Positions 1 to 8,968 are shown, counted from the stretch's first letter. The stretch is DNA of 64,000 nucleotides from Legionella steigerwaltii (GCF_001468065.1 NZ_LNYZ01000013.1:551118-615117), one strand, 5' to 3'. Numbers and translations: made by a program. The notes: generated from the sequence alone by a model not told the origin.

Positions 1-327
1 TATGCCGAAATAACCTCAATATTAGTCAGTTCAGATTGGTTTAACGCCAAAGAGTTTCCAAAAGCTGAATTTAAATCAACTAAGTTCACTAAAAAGGATG
101 ATAAGAATTACGAAGCGGCTGGAACATTAACCATAAAGAATAAATCGATGCCAGTAACACTTACCTTTACAGCGGTTGAGTCCCCTAAAGATCATCTGGT
201 TGTTGAAGGACATACTACTGTAAAACGATTGGATTTTGGTATAGGACAAGGCGATTGGTCTAGTACGAGTGAAATAAAAGATGAGGTAACTATAAATTTT
301 AAAGCGGTTGCTGAGCGCAAGAAATAA
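1..327 (+). CDS. YceI family protein, 5'-truncated by the window edge
   Basis: The reading frame is open from base 1 to a TAA at 325-327, giving the last 108 residues. The C-terminal pattern RLDFGIGQGDW followed by a strand ending TINFKAVAE is typical of YceI-like lipocalin-fold proteins, which are periplasmic and bind polyisoprenoid or other amphiphilic ligands. The start and any signal peptide lie outside the window. The gene converges on the Spy-like gene at 481-912, with one half of the dispersed palindrome between them. The family call is fairly sure; the ligand is unknown. Confidence 0.85.
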   Translation, partial: YAEITSILVSSDWFNAKEFPKAEFKSTKFTKKDDKNYEAAGTLTIKNKSMPVTLTFTAVESPKDHLVVEGHTTVKRLDFGIGQGDWSSTSEIKDEVTINFKAVAERKK

Positions 328-364
328 TAATATTAATGTTATAGAGAACTTAAAATGTAGCTTT

Positions 365-401
365 GTAGCCTGGGTGCAGTGTAGCGTAACCCGAGATTTT
401 T
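365..401. repeat. Dispersed palindrome, half copy A
   Basis: Contains GTAGCCTGGGTGCAG followed by GCGTAACCCGAG, the left arm of the palindrome found complete at 10382, 17557, 23767 and 46446. The right arm is absent here. It sits between two convergent genes. Confidence 0.75.
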
Positions 402-480
402 GAAAAAGACAATGTAAATTTTATTAAAGTATGAAAATAATAATGCCTGATCATTAGAAAGTCAGGCATTTAAACGGCGA

Positions 481-912
481 TTAAACATTATGATGCAAAT
501 ACCATTTTTTCTTTAATTCAAGAAACTTAGCTTTTTGTTTTTCATTTAAAAGGGAAAACATCTGATGCTGCATCATTATTCTACTTTTTAACATGGAGCC
601 TCTAATTTTGTTTATTTTTTCGATTAGAGTATCAAGTTTTGCTTCATCAATTTTATCAGATTGGATCATAGAGCTAATTTGACTACGCAATAATCTGAGT
701 TGAGCATAATTTTCTTTGAGTGAAGCCATAGCTTTTTCTTTGTATGCTTTTATCTTGGCTTTTTGATCTGCAGAGAGACTTAATTCTTGGGCTAACCTAT
801 CAAATCGATGATGAGAATTACAGTGTTTTGAGTCACCAATACATGCAAAACCTGGCTGACTTATGGCCATTACTAGTGCGATGGTTGATAACCAGAGAAG
901 TTTTTTACTCAT
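481..912 (-). CDS. Spy/CpxP-like periplasmic LTxxQ protein
   Basis: A 143-residue protein with a signal peptide (residues 1-23, ending QPGFA|C) followed by an all-helical charged region. It carries LSLSADQKAKI near residue 45 and LLNEKQKAKF near residue 122, the paired LTxxQ-type motifs of the Spy/CpxP family. These proteins act as periplasmic chaperones or modulators of envelope stress sensing. A GAGGA ribosome site lies upstream of the ATG at 912. A Cys directly after the predicted cleavage site and another near residue 31 are unusual for Spy and might form a disulfide. A second, more acidic paralogue lies at 48527-48967. The family is fairly sure; whether it acts as chaperone or metal sensor is not visible. 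Confidence 0.75.
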   Translation of the reverse strand: MSKKLLWLSTIALVMAISQPGFACIGDSKHCNSHHRFDRLAQELSLSADQKAKIKAYKEKAMASLKENYAQLRLLRSQISSMIQSDKIDEAKLDTLIEKINKIRGSMLKSRIMMQHQMFSLLNEKQKAKFLELKKKWYLHHNV

Positions 913-1047
913 TATCCATTCCTCATAATAATTATACCAACTTTCCTGTTTTGTCCTTTGTCATCGACGATGACTTTATTGGAGTATAGACTATAGTATG
1001 AATAAATACAGTATGTTAGAGCCAATCTATAAACAGGTAATTCCAAT

Positions 1048-2739
1048 CTATTTTGGCCAAGTAATCAGGTTATGCATGTACTGGCTAATCCCTTTAATTT
1101 TTTTCCTTAAGTGAGGTGGTGATGATTGGGGTAACCGATAATCAGGAAGAGCTAATTTTATTTTTTTATTTTTAGCAAGACTAAAGATTACTGCATCATG
1201 AGAAAGCTTTTCTAGTTCCTCTACTAATTTCTGCGTGTACTCATCTTGTTTATGTTCTTGAATATTTATTAAAATTTTTTTAAATTGTAAAATATTGAAT
1301 TCATTTTTTTTATTAAAACAACTTAATATAAGTTTAAGATCTGCTATTTTGGGATAATTTTTTTCTCTTGAAACAGATGGACTTGGGATTGGTGTGACTT
1401 TTTGGATGTATTCTTCTACATCACTTCTTATTATAGAAAAAGTAGTAGGTAGGCTTAAAGCCAATTCCTTTTGTCGCGCAACAAGCAATTTAGTACGCGA
1501 AGTTTGTAATTTTTTCCCGGAATCTAACCATGAAGAATCATTTAATTCTCCTTCATCAACACCAAGAAATTTGAGCATTCCTAAAACATTTTCATGCAAA
1601 GGGATAGAATTTTGTGAGCAAAAAGCATTTTGCAAGCCATAATGATTAAAAGAGTGGGGTTGGATATCTTTGATAAATTTATCCGCACTCACAACATATC
1701 CATCAAATAGGGCATTCGATATCTGTATTGGCCCCGTTGTACATACAACAATTGATTTAAGATAAAGATCACGTTCCTTTTGCATTAAGTATGATAAGAA
1801 TTTATCATCTTTTTTTTCTAAAATACGTTTAATTAAGGAATATTCCTTATTAAAAAAAAGATATTTTACAAGGTTCAGTTGAGCATGTAGATCGTTTCTC
1901 AATCTTTTTATCACTTCCATATGAGTTTCTTGCGGATATACTTTATTAAAATCTAAAAATTTATTTTTATCTGTCATTACCTCATTAATGTATTTTCTGA
2001 TATTTAATGAAGAATTAGATGTATCTGGTGGAATAATTTCTTTCGATTTTGCTATATAAAGTGACTCAGAACGATTTTTCATGAATTTTAAGAGATAACG
2101 ATTTATAAAACTGTCTTTGCTTAATTCAGTTTCAGTACGCTCAATGAAGTCAGTATCATAATGAGATAGTCTGGCAATAAGCCCGCTTTGCACTCGTTCG
2201 ATATCTTTCGCTGCTGCTATTGCGTCTACTATAGCAACAAAATCGTTATTTGCGAGAATAAATTCTTTGCTTCTTATTTTTAAGCTGCCAATGTTGAGTA
2301 GTATTGGCATTTCAGTCGGAATGAGTTTAGGAAGATGTGAGGTATCAACCGGAAAGTCAAAGTCGGTATAAGTACCTTTTTTAAATATTGGGGAAAGCCA
2401 TCTTAAAATATCACTTGCAACAGCTAAATTTCCACCTGCTTTTAAATTACAAATTTCATCTTTATAGAACTCGTATAATTTTTTTTCATTATATGATTGA
2501 AGTGAAGAATGAATTGCGTTCGCATCGATGAAGACGATACGATGTTCCCTGCAAAATTCGCGAAGCGCATTAATTGATGTCTGAGTGAGTAGGGTAGATT
2601 CATATACCAAATGAATGGTATCGTCAGGATTTTTCTCCCGCATTTCAATAAGACGAATTTGGTTCTCCAAGTTCATGAATACATTTGGATTATTGCTTAA
2701 CCAGATTTTTACATGTAATTTTGGGTTATATTGATACAT
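1048..2739 (-). CDS. Putative glycosyltransferase effector (TcdA/TcdB-like catalytic domain)
   Basis: A 563-residue protein without a signal peptide. The N-terminus has IWLSNNP at residues 12-18, then VASDILRWL (107-115) and GTYTDFDFP (122-130). This is the layout of the large-clostridial-toxin glycosyltransferase family, where the Asp of SDILR binds the nucleotide sugar and the DxD (here D126-F-D128) binds the divalent metal. Legionella SetA and related Dot/Icm effectors share this fold. The C-terminal 350 residues are helical, charged and unrecognised. It lies between a Spy-like gene and the rpsB operon, on the opposite strand to rpsB. Effector status is inferred; the catalytic motif is seen directly. 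Sugar and target are unknown. Confidence 0.7.
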   Translation of the reverse strand: MYQYNPKLHVKIWLSNNPNVFMNLENQIRLIEMREKNPDDTIHLVYESTLLTQTSINALREFCREHRIVFIDANAIHSSLQSYNEKKLYEFYKDEICNLKAGGNLAVASDILRWLSPIFKKGTYTDFDFPVDTSHLPKLIPTEMPILLNIGSLKIRSKEFILANNDFVAIVDAIAAAKDIERVQSGLIARLSHYDTDFIERTETELSKDSFINRYLLKFMKNRSESLYIAKSKEIIPPDTSNSSLNIRKYINEVMTDKNKFLDFNKVYPQETHMEVIKRLRNDLHAQLNLVKYLFFNKEYSLIKRILEKKDDKFLSYLMQKERDLYLKSIVVCTTGPIQISNALFDGYVVSADKFIKDIQPHSFNHYGLQNAFCSQNSIPLHENVLGMLKFLGVDEGELNDSSWLDSGKKLQTSRTKLLVARQKELALSLPTTFSIIRSDVEEYIQKVTPIPSPSVSREKNYPKIADLKLILSCFNKKNEFNILQFKKILINIQEHKQDEYTQKLVEELEKLSHDAVIFSLAKNKKIKLALPDYRLPQSSPPHLRKKIKGISQYMHNLITWPK

Positions 2740-2875
2740 TTTTTTTCTTTATTTTAGAGTTCAATAAATTACCGCATATAAAAAGCCAGTTTTTCGTATA
2801 CTCTGTACGACCAAAAGGAATCATTAATAAAAAGCTTAGCACAAGATAAAAAAAAAGATTTGACGCTAAATTCAA

Positions 2876-2904
2876 TTGATGAATTTCGCCGAATGTGTTA
2901 TAAA
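2876..2904 (+). promoter_or_regulatory. Predicted sigma-70 promoter of rpsB
   Basis: A -35 box TTGATG (2876-2881) and a -10 box TATAAA (2899-2904) are separated by 17 bp. Transcription should start near 2911, giving a leader of about 90 nt before rpsB. Confidence 0.7.
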
Positions 2905-2910
2905 TGTCGC

Positions 2911-3002
2911 GCTTTTAAATACACACACGTTTCGTCACATACGATAGGGTCCCGTAAGGGTTTTGTATGGGAAGCGTGGAGGAATAACCCTGGAGATAAA
3001 AA
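2911..3002 (+). promoter_or_regulatory. Structured rpsB leader, candidate S2 autoregulatory element
   Basis: The leader can form nested stems: CACG near 2926 with CGTG near 2976, CATAC (2938-2942) with GTATG (2965-2969), and an inner CCC-GTAA-GGG hairpin. The ribosome site GGAGG and the coding start follow immediately. In gammaproteobacteria the rpsB leader is known to mediate repression by S2; the same role here is inferred from position and folding potential only. Confidence 0.5.
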
Positions 3003-3764
3003 ATGAATATTAGTATGCGAGAATTGCTTGAAGCAGGTGCTCATTTTGGACACAGAACACGTTTTTGGAATCCTGAAATGGGTGAGTATATATTTGGATC
3101 ACGTAATAAAATCCACATTATTAATCTTGAAAAAACGATGGTGATGCTTAACGACGTAGTAAACTATGTTGGAAGATTAGCATCTAACAAAGCAAAGATT
3201 CTTTTTGTAGGTACTAAAAGAGCAGCACAAGACAGTATTCGTGAACATGCGAAACGTTGTGGCATGCCTTATGTTGATCACCGTTGGTTAGGTGGTATGT
3301 TAACCAACTATAAAACAGTACGTCAGTCTATTTTTCGTTTAAAAGAATTAAAAGAAATGAAGGAAAAGGGTCTGCTGAATGGAATGATAAAAAAAGAAGC
3401 ATTAATGTTGACTCGTGAACTTGAAAAATTGGAAAGAGGCTTAGGTGGTATCGAGAATATGGGCGGATTGCCTGATGCTCTGTTTATTGTCGATGTTGGT
3501 TTTGAGCACATTGCCGTTGAAGAAGCTCATCGTCTAAAAATTCCCGTTATTGGTGTTGTTGATACGAACAATAGCCCAAGAAACATTGATTATATTATTC
3601 CTGGTAATGATGATTCTATGAGAGCAGTTGATATCTATGTACGTTGTGTTGCTGATGCAATTTTAGATGCTAAAGGCAGTAACACAGTAGGTGCAGGTTC
3701 ATCTGATGCTGAATTTGTTGAAGTTGTTGAACAAGCTAGTGATTCTGAAAAAGCTGGGGAATAA
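3003..3764 (+). CDS. rpsB: 30S ribosomal protein S2
   Basis: A 253-residue protein starting [17 protein letters not shown], the hallmark S2 N-terminus. [19 protein letters not shown] and the domain that folds around [17 protein letters not shown] are all present. S2 binds the small-subunit head/body region and is needed for initiation of most mRNAs. It is first in the rpsB-tsf-pyrH-frr cluster. Its own promoter and leader lie upstream, and a hairpin terminator separates it from tsf, so rpsB should be made in excess of tsf. Length and motifs are normal. Confidence 0.98.
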   Translation: MNISMRELLEAGAHFGHRTRFWNPEMGEYIFGSRNKIHIINLEKTMVMLNDVVNYVGRLASNKAKILFVGTKRAAQDSIREHAKRCGMPYVDHRWLGGMLTNYKTVRQSIFRLKELKEMKEKGLLNGMIKKEALMLTRELEKLERGLGGIENMGGLPDALFIVDVGFEHIAVEEAHRLKIPVIGVVDTNNSPRNIDYIIPGNDDSMRAVDIYVRCVADAILDAKGSNTVGAGSSDAEFVEVVEQASDSEKAGE

Positions 3765-3781
3765 TTAAACTTAAAAATATA

Positions 3782-3821
3782 GGGGGCCGGGTGTCTGAAC
3801 ACCTCAATTTGCCCCCTTTTT
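3782..3821 (+). terminator. Rho-independent terminator/attenuator between rpsB and tsf
   Basis: The stem GGGGGC (3782-3787)/GCCCCC (3811-3816) encloses a second hairpin GGTGT-CTGA-ACACC and is followed by five T (3817-3821). It ends 18 bp before the tsf start. Partial read-through would set the S2:EF-Ts ratio. Confidence 0.85.
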
Positions 3822-3839
3822 GCTATACGGAGAAATGAA

Positions 3840-4718
3840 ATGTCAATTAGTGCGAGTTTAGTCATGCAGTTACGTGAACGTACCGGTGCTGGCATGATGG
3901 AATGTAAAAAATTTCTAATAGCAACCAATGGTGATATTGAGGCTGCAATCATTGAAATGCGTAAAGCAGGTCAAGCAAAAGCAGATAAAAAAGCGGATCG
4001 TGTTGCTGCCGAAGGTGTGGTGATTGTTGCTCGTTCTGCGGATGGACGTAGAGCAGTAATGCTTGAAATTAATAGTGAAACAGACTTTGTTGCTCGGGAT
4101 GAGAATTTTACTAACTTTGCTAATAAGGTTGCTGAGGCCGCATTAAACAGTTCTGCTGCAACTATTGCTGAATTATCCGTAATTGCGCTTCCTTCTGGAA
4201 ATACTGTAGAGCAAGCTCGTCAAGAATTAGTAGCAAAAATTGGTGAAAACATTAAATTAAGACGTCTGGAGCGTATGTCATGTGATGCAGGCGTTATTGG
4301 TTATTACTTGCATGGTTCACGAATCGGTGTCATGGCTGCACTTAAAACGGGCGACGAAGAACTTGCCAAAGATATTGCTATGCACATTGCAGCCAGTAAG
4401 CCAATTGTAGTAAGCAAAGATCAAGTATCTGCTGAGGCTATTGAAAATGAGCGTGAAATTTTTACAGCCCAAGCAAAAGAAAGTGGCAAACCACAAGAAA
4501 TTATCGATAAAATGATCGAAGGTCGAATCAATAAATTTATTGATGAAGTAAGTTTATTAGGTCAGCCTTTTGTTAAGAATCCAGACATTAAAGTTGGACA
4601 ACTTTTAAAAGAAAAAAATACGGAAGTGCTTTCCTTTGTACGTTATGAAGTTGGTGAAGGAATAGAGAAAAAAGAAGACAATTTTGTGGAAGAAGTGATG
4701 GCTCAGGTTCGTACATGA
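3840..4718 (+). CDS. tsf: Elongation factor Ts
   Basis: A 292-residue protein. The N-terminal UBA-like helix includes [15 protein letters not shown] and the core [13 protein letters not shown] contains the TDFV motif that contacts EF-Tu. EF-Ts releases GDP from EF-Tu during elongation. An ACGGAGAA ribosome site precedes the ATG. The stop overlaps the pyrH start by four bases (ATGA), so the two are translationally coupled. The usual TGAGMMDCK has Glu for Asp, a conservative change. Nothing else unusual. Confidence 0.97.
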   Translation: MSISASLVMQLRERTGAGMMECKKFLIATNGDIEAAIIEMRKAGQAKADKKADRVAAEGVVIVARSADGRRAVMLEINSETDFVARDENFTNFANKVAEAALNSSAATIAELSVIALPSGNTVEQARQELVAKIGENIKLRRLERMSCDAGVIGYYLHGSRIGVMAALKTGDEELAKDIAMHIAASKPIVVSKDQVSAEAIENEREIFTAQAKESGKPQEIIDKMIEGRINKFIDEVSLLGQPFVKNPDIKVGQLLKEKNTEVLSFVRYEVGEGIEKKEDNFVEEVMAQVRT

Positions 4719-5455
4719 TGAATGAAAGTCACCCAACATTAAAATATAAGCGTATTTTGCTAAAATACAGCGGTGAAGCCCTTATGGGCAAGTCACAATT
4801 CGGTATCGATCCCTCGGTCTTGGATACTTTGGCCAGGGATATCGCTGAATTAATAAAGATGGGCGTTGAAGTTGGTCTCGTATTAGGTGGTGGTAATTTA
4901 TTTCGTGGTAAGGCACTTTCTCAGGCAGGAGTAGGACGTGTAACTGGTGACCATATGGGTATGCTGGCCACAGTAATGAATGCTTTAGCGGTGAGAGATG
5001 CTTTAGAGCGAATTGATATGCCAGCGCGTATTATGTCAGCTATTCCCATGCTAGGAGTTGTTGACCCATATCATCGACGCAAGGCAATTACACATTTGCG
5101 TACCGGACATGTTGTTATTTTTGCAGCGGGAACAGGGAACCCATTTTTCACTACTGATACAGCGGCTTGTTTAAGAGCCATTGAAATAGGCGCTGATGTA
5201 GTTTTAAAGGCAACTAAAGTGGATGGTGTTTACTCTGAAGACCCCTTCAAAAATCCAAATGCCAAACGATATGATTATTTAACTTATATTGAAGTACTAA
5301 CACAAGGTTTAGAAGTAATGGACTCTACTGCAATTTGTCTTTGTCAAGATCAGGGCATGCCATTGCAGGTTTTCGATATGACTGCACCTAATGCATTGAA
5401 AAGAATTGTATCTGGAGAGCGCGTGGGAACTATAGTCGGAGCTAATCATGATTAA
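4715..5455 (+). CDS. pyrH: UMP kinase
   Basis: A 246-residue hexameric bacterial-type UMP kinase of the amino-acid-kinase fold, which converts UMP and ATP to UDP and ADP. Recognised by [14 protein letters not shown] at the N-terminus, [11 protein letters not shown] (uridylate site), [13 protein letters not shown] and [12 protein letters not shown]. The start overlaps tsf; a second ATG directly after the first could also serve. The 3' end overlaps frr by eight bases. Pyrimidine supply, translation elongation and ribosome recycling are co-expressed here, as in most gammaproteobacteria. Confidence 0.97.
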   Translation: MMNESHPTLKYKRILLKYSGEALMGKSQFGIDPSVLDTLARDIAELIKMGVEVGLVLGGGNLFRGKALSQAGVGRVTGDHMGMLATVMNALAVRDALERIDMPARIMSAIPMLGVVDPYHRRKAITHLRTGHVVIFAAGTGNPFFTTDTAACLRAIEIGADVVLKATKVDGVYSEDPFKNPNAKRYDYLTYIEVLTQGLEVMDSTAICLCQDQGMPLQVFDMTAPNALKRIVSGERVGTIVGANHD

Positions 5456-6005
5456 TGAGATTAAGCAAGATTCAGAAAAGCGAATGAAAAAAACTATCGA
5501 GGCGTTACAGGCCGATCTAGTCAAAGTTCGCACAGGAAGAGCGAATGTTGGTTTGCTGGACCATGTGCAAGTTGATTATTACGGAACGATGACTCCATTG
5601 AATCAAGTTGCCAACGTTACTGCTAGTGATTCGCGCACAATATTGGTTACACCTTGGGAAAAATCCATGGTATCAGCTGTAGAAAAAGCAATTTTGAACT
5701 CAGATTTGGGTTTGAATCCTGCTACAGCAGGTACTGCTATTCGCGTTCCTATGCCTCCGTTGACTGAAGAACGTAGAAAAGAGCTAATCAAAGTTGTTCG
5801 TAATGAAGGAGAACAAGGAAAAGTTTCCATTCGAAATATTAGAAGAGATGCAAATAGTCAATTAAAAGAATTAGTTAAAGATAAAGCTATTTCTGAGGAT
5901 GATGAGCGTCGAGCAACAGAAGTCATTCAAAAACTAACCGATAAATATATTCTAGAAGTAGATGCCTTATTGGCTGAAAAAGAAAAAGATTTAATGGAAA
6001 TCTAG
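5448..6005 (+). CDS. frr: Ribosome recycling factor
   Basis: A 185-residue protein of normal length. [28 protein letters not shown] and the C-terminal helices [19 protein letters not shown] are diagnostic. With EF-G it splits post-termination ribosomes. It overlaps pyrH by eight bases and ends the cluster. In many gammaproteobacteria uppS and cdsA follow; here the next gene is a Rab-like GTPase, so the envelope genes must lie elsewhere. Confidence 0.97.
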   Translation: MINEIKQDSEKRMKKTIEALQADLVKVRTGRANVGLLDHVQVDYYGTMTPLNQVANVTASDSRTILVTPWEKSMVSAVEKAILNSDLGLNPATAGTAIRVPMPPLTEERRKELIKVVRNEGEQGKVSIRNIRRDANSQLKELVKDKAISEDDERRATEVIQKLTDKYILEVDALLAEKEKDLMEI

Positions 6006-6015
6006 ATCAAATTAA

Positions 6016-6045
6016 TGCTTGAGGTGATTCACACCACTTCAAGCA
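6016..6045 (+). terminator. Hairpin after frr
   Basis: Arms TGCTTGAGGTG (6016-6026) and CACTTCAAGCA (6035-6045) pair with one G-U. A T-rich stretch begins only about ten bases later, so this may be a weak or Rho-assisted terminator. Confidence 0.45.
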
Positions 6046-6213
6046 GCAACAAAACTTTTTGCTTCATTTATCATTCAAAAACACCAAGTATTTTATTTAA
6101 TTTCTAATTTAGTCATGATATGAATGTATTATTAAGTTTTTTTATCCATTATAAAAAAGTCACTTAATATATTTTTCCTATAACCCTTCTGAAATGGTTT
6201 TTGGAGGTTCCTC

Positions 6214-7212
6214 ATGAAATATAAAGTTGTTGTTTTTGGGAAACAGGGAAGTGGTAAAACTAGACTAAATCATAAAATTGCCCAAAAGGAAATTGATTTT
6301 GAAGAAGACTTGGCTCCTACCTTAAGTGTTGATTTTTTATCTCGAAAAATTGACTCCAATAACGTTGTGGACTTATGGGATATATCAGGAGAAGAACGAT
6401 TTAAGCAAATTAATCCCTATTATTACAAGGGAGCTGATGTAGGTGTTTTTTGTGTTGATTTGACAGAAGAAATTAAAGAACAAGAAATTACTAGCCGTAT
6501 CCAAGAGTTTCGCCAATTTGCTCCCCTTGTTCCTATTATCTGTGTTGGAACAAAATCAGACTCTTCTAGGGCAAATAGTAACGCATTAGAAAAAATTAAA
6601 TCAAAAGAATTATTTACCAACTTCATCATTACTTCAGCAAACAATGGAGATAATGTAGAAGCGCTTTTTGATCTAATCCGTACTCATTGTGAAGGTAAAC
6701 TTCTACTGTCATGGAGTGAGGCCGTTACAAAACTGAAAAAGAGTATCATCAGTCTTCCAAAGGCAAAAAACACATTAATAGGAATTGAATTAGATGAACT
6801 TTCAAACATTATATTGAATAAAACTGGTGTTCCAAGCGTTACTCCAAAGGAGAAAGCTGCGGCTATAGAGAAGTTTACAAAAAACTGTGAAATTATTTTA
6901 GGAGATGAACATCCTAACGTACTTAAAGCGGTGCTTGCGGTTGCTGCAGCTGCCATCGTATTAACTGTGACAGCTTTAATTGGTTTCGCCATTGGAGTTG
7001 CATATAGCTGGTGGACTGGTCCTGGAGCTTTTTTTGCTGGTTTATTAAGCGGTTATACTGCTGCGGTGACTGTTGCCTCTTCAAGTGCACTATCAGGGGT
7101 AATAACTGGTGGTATTACTGCATATGGTTTATTTAAGCCCTCCACGGAAGTGGAAGCTCTCGCTAATTTTACTGCTGAAGTATCCTCTTGGGATAAATCA
7201 GTTATTTTATAG
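6214..7212 (+). CDS. Rab-like small GTPase with C-terminal transmembrane hairpin, effector candidate
   Basis: A 332-residue protein. Residues 1-160 form a Ras/Rab-like G domain: P-loop GKQGSGKT (9-16), switch-I Thr at T36, WDISGEER (55-62) for the Rab WDTAGQE, TKSD (113-116) for NKxD, and TSAN (140-143). The catalytic Gln of switch II is Glu (E60), so intrinsic hydrolysis may be weak. Residues about 235-305 contain Ala/Gly-rich membrane segments; there is no C-terminal prenylation Cys. Rab-type GTPases are known from L. longbeachae and are thought to be of eukaryotic origin. A GGAGG ribosome site lies just upstream. Delivery by Dot/Icm is inferred. A broken copy of its tail follows at 7241-7441. 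Confidence 0.75.
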   Translation: MKYKVVVFGKQGSGKTRLNHKIAQKEIDFEEDLAPTLSVDFLSRKIDSNNVVDLWDISGEERFKQINPYYYKGADVGVFCVDLTEEIKEQEITSRIQEFRQFAPLVPIICVGTKSDSSRANSNALEKIKSKELFTNFIITSANNGDNVEALFDLIRTHCEGKLLLSWSEAVTKLKKSIISLPKAKNTLIGIELDELSNIILNKTGVPSVTPKEKAAAIEKFTKNCEIILGDEHPNVLKAVLAVAAAAIVLTVTALIGFAIGVAYSWWTGPGAFFAGLLSGYTAAVTVASSSALSGVITGGITAYGLFKPSTEVEALANFTAEVSSWDKSVIL

Positions 7213-7240
7213 TAAGAATTCACGTTATGATGTTCACTAA

Positions 7241-7441
7241 GCTTTTATACCTAGATGTGTAGCTGCTGGAGTTTTAGGCGGTTACACTACAGCTGTATCT
7301 GTTGCCACTTCAAGTACGGAATTAGGTGCCATAGCTGGGGGTATCACTGCTATTGGTTTATTTAAAACATCCAAGCAAATGAACGCGATCAATGAATTAA
7401 CAACAGAGGTATTGTCTTTCAACACAGTAATTTTTTTGTAG
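7241..7441 (+). pseudogene. Remnant of a duplicated Rab-like GTPase tail
   Basis: The frame is open from 7241 to the TAG at 7439-7441 but has no plausible start. The translation AAGVLGGYTTAVSVAT..GAIAGGITAIGLFK..EVLSF aligns over its whole length with the last 60 residues of the preceding GTPase (FAGLLSGYTAAVTVAS..GVITGGITAYGLFK..EVSSW). This is the 3' end of a second, diverged copy whose G domain is gone. It ends one base before the stop codon of the gene on the other strand. Confidence 0.75.
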
Positions 7442-7944
7442 TCATCTGGGTGTATAACCCTCCTCATCTTCGCTACCCCAATCCAATTCTTCCTCCTCCT
7501 CCTCCTCCTCAGGTTCTTGCCTTCTAGAAATTTTTCCCAAAATTTTATCTTGAATCTTTTCAGCTTCATCATTAAACTCACTCTCATGACACTTCTCCGC
7601 TTCTTGAGAGGGAATTTTTGCTAGATCTTCATTTTTTAAAATTTTTAGTATTCGTGGATCTTCATATTTAAGTGTAGAATAGAGAAGTTGTACATTTTTA
7701 TACATATTTCCAGCTGCCGAATATTGTAAGTCTATAGTCGGAAGGTTATCTAGCTCTCTAAATCGAGCAAGAATTTCCAAATCTTTAATAATTTTTTCAA
7801 TACTACCCTTGAATATTCCGAGATGACTATCTGAACTTTTTTCGAAATCTTTTAATTTTTCTTCAAGCATCTCTTTTAAATCAATTAATCTGACATATTA
7901 AGCGTAACCATATATTGTTTTTTTTCATGTTTCTCTTCACTCAT
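7442..7944 (-). pseudogene. Acidic coiled-coil orphan with a 5' frameshift
   Basis: The long frame (7442-7870) has only a weak start. Upstream on the same strand, an ATG at 7944 with a strong GGAGAGAG site opens a frame that stops after 19 residues at 7885, just before the long frame. One extra T near 7886-7889 would join them as MSDLIDLKEMLEEK. The best reading is a gene of about 167 codons broken by a one-base deletion, or a sequencing error. The protein is charged and helical, with a Glu run (EEEEEEEE) near the C-terminus encoded by a CTC/CTT repeat near 7490-7511. Glu-rich tails occur in Dot/Icm substrates. Function unknown. Confidence 0.55.
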
Positions 7945-8205
7945 GTCTCTCTCCAACGATTGTTGCTATCTCGTGAAATACTTCGAGACATCTAAGTCTA
8001 CGAAGTCGACTTGATGCAATGAGTCTTGTTTGACATACAAGAAAATTGATACTTTATAAGTATAGACTATAAATAGTCAGTATGTTTATCTTTAGATCAA
8101 TACGAAATGTCGGTGAATGTAATATCAACCTATTTGAGGTGGTTGAGTTAGTAGCAAAAAGTAATGTTTTTATTTTTTACGCCATTAATAACACAAATAA
8201 AAGAG
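7945..8205. other. Gene-free stretch
   Basis: Nothing supported beyond an AT-rich spacer between two minus-strand genes. It should hold the promoter of the acidic orphan. No coding frame, repeat copy or RNA gene is evident. Confidence 0.5.
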
Positions 8206-8967
8206 CTAAAATTTCTTCCTAAAATTAGTCACTAATCGCTTCCAGTTCGTTTGTTTATAATCTCCAACATATCCCCAGGAATCAACCCATATAATTCGTT
8301 TAAAAGCTGCCGTTTCTTTTATTTTATTCATAAATAGTTCTTTACTTTCATTTTTTGCGGCAAAAATAACCATATTGGCACTTTTTCTTATTGGAATGAC
8401 TAAGGTATGCTTAAATTGATTTTTAACTAACTGAAAAATAGGATATTGTTCTTTTATATTGGCTAAGTTTATAGCCAAAAATCCATTCTCGGTTATTATT
8501 TTGTGACATGAGGCAAAAAAGTTAGCATTAGCACACTCGAGTGGAAAATGGTTTGCATTATACAGATCAACGATTAGGTGGGTAAAATTTGTCTCGCAAT
8601 TTTGTACATAATCTTCCGCATTTTCATGGATGACGGTTAAATTTTTTAAGCGGTCTATCATAAAGAACTGTTTTGCAATTTCGATAACTTCTTTACTATT
8701 ATCCACCGCGATTAACGGAATATCCTTTAGCATTAACGCAACTCCTGCACCACCTAACCCTAACATGCACGTTGTTCCTGGATATTTACGTGCCATTAAC
8801 GTCAGTGCCTGAAGATAATATAAAATAGGTTTATGAGGTTTATAACGATTAATTACCGTTTGTAACGCATTACTACCCAATGTCAGCCATCGATAGCATA
8901 AATTTTGATATACTTTATAACCCGAAGGGGATGTATAAATGCATCTTCCTAACTTCGTTCTCCACAT
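8206..8967 (-). CDS. Spermidine-synthase-like SAM-fold protein
   Basis: A 253-residue Rossmann-fold protein resembling the catalytic domain of the polyamine aminopropyltransferase family: CMLGLGGAGVALML (nucleotide loop), IAVDNSKEVIEIAKQFF (acidic residue at the end of strand 2), ENAEDYV and LIVDLYNANHFP, then the F..C...L...G hallmark. The N-terminal tetramerisation domain of true SpeE is short or lost, so polyamine synthesis is not assured. It starts one base after the astB stop and is probably the last gene of the arginine operon. Its job there is unknown; it could act on an arginine- or ornithine-derived product. Confidence 0.65.
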   Translation of the reverse strand: MWRTKLGRCIYTSPSGYKVYQNLCYRWLTLGSNALQTVINRYKPHKPILYYLQALTLMARKYPGTTCMLGLGGAGVALMLKDIPLIAVDNSKEVIEIAKQFFMIDRLKNLTVIHENAEDYVQNCETNFTHLIVDLYNANHFPLECANANFFASCHKIITENGFLAINLANIKEQYPIFQLVKNQFKHTLVIPIRKSANMVIFAAKNESKELFMNKIKETAAFKRIIWVDSWGYVGDYKQTNWKRLVTNFRKKF

Positions 8968-8968
8968 T

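Noticed and set aside
744..989. Plus-strand frame of 81 codons
   Set aside because: It overlaps the Spy-like gene on the other strand and has no ribosome site or recognisable family.
6173..6181. PmrA-like half-site CTTAATATA upstream of the Rab-like gene
   Set aside because: The known PmrA box needs two direct half-sites with fixed spacing; only one is present.
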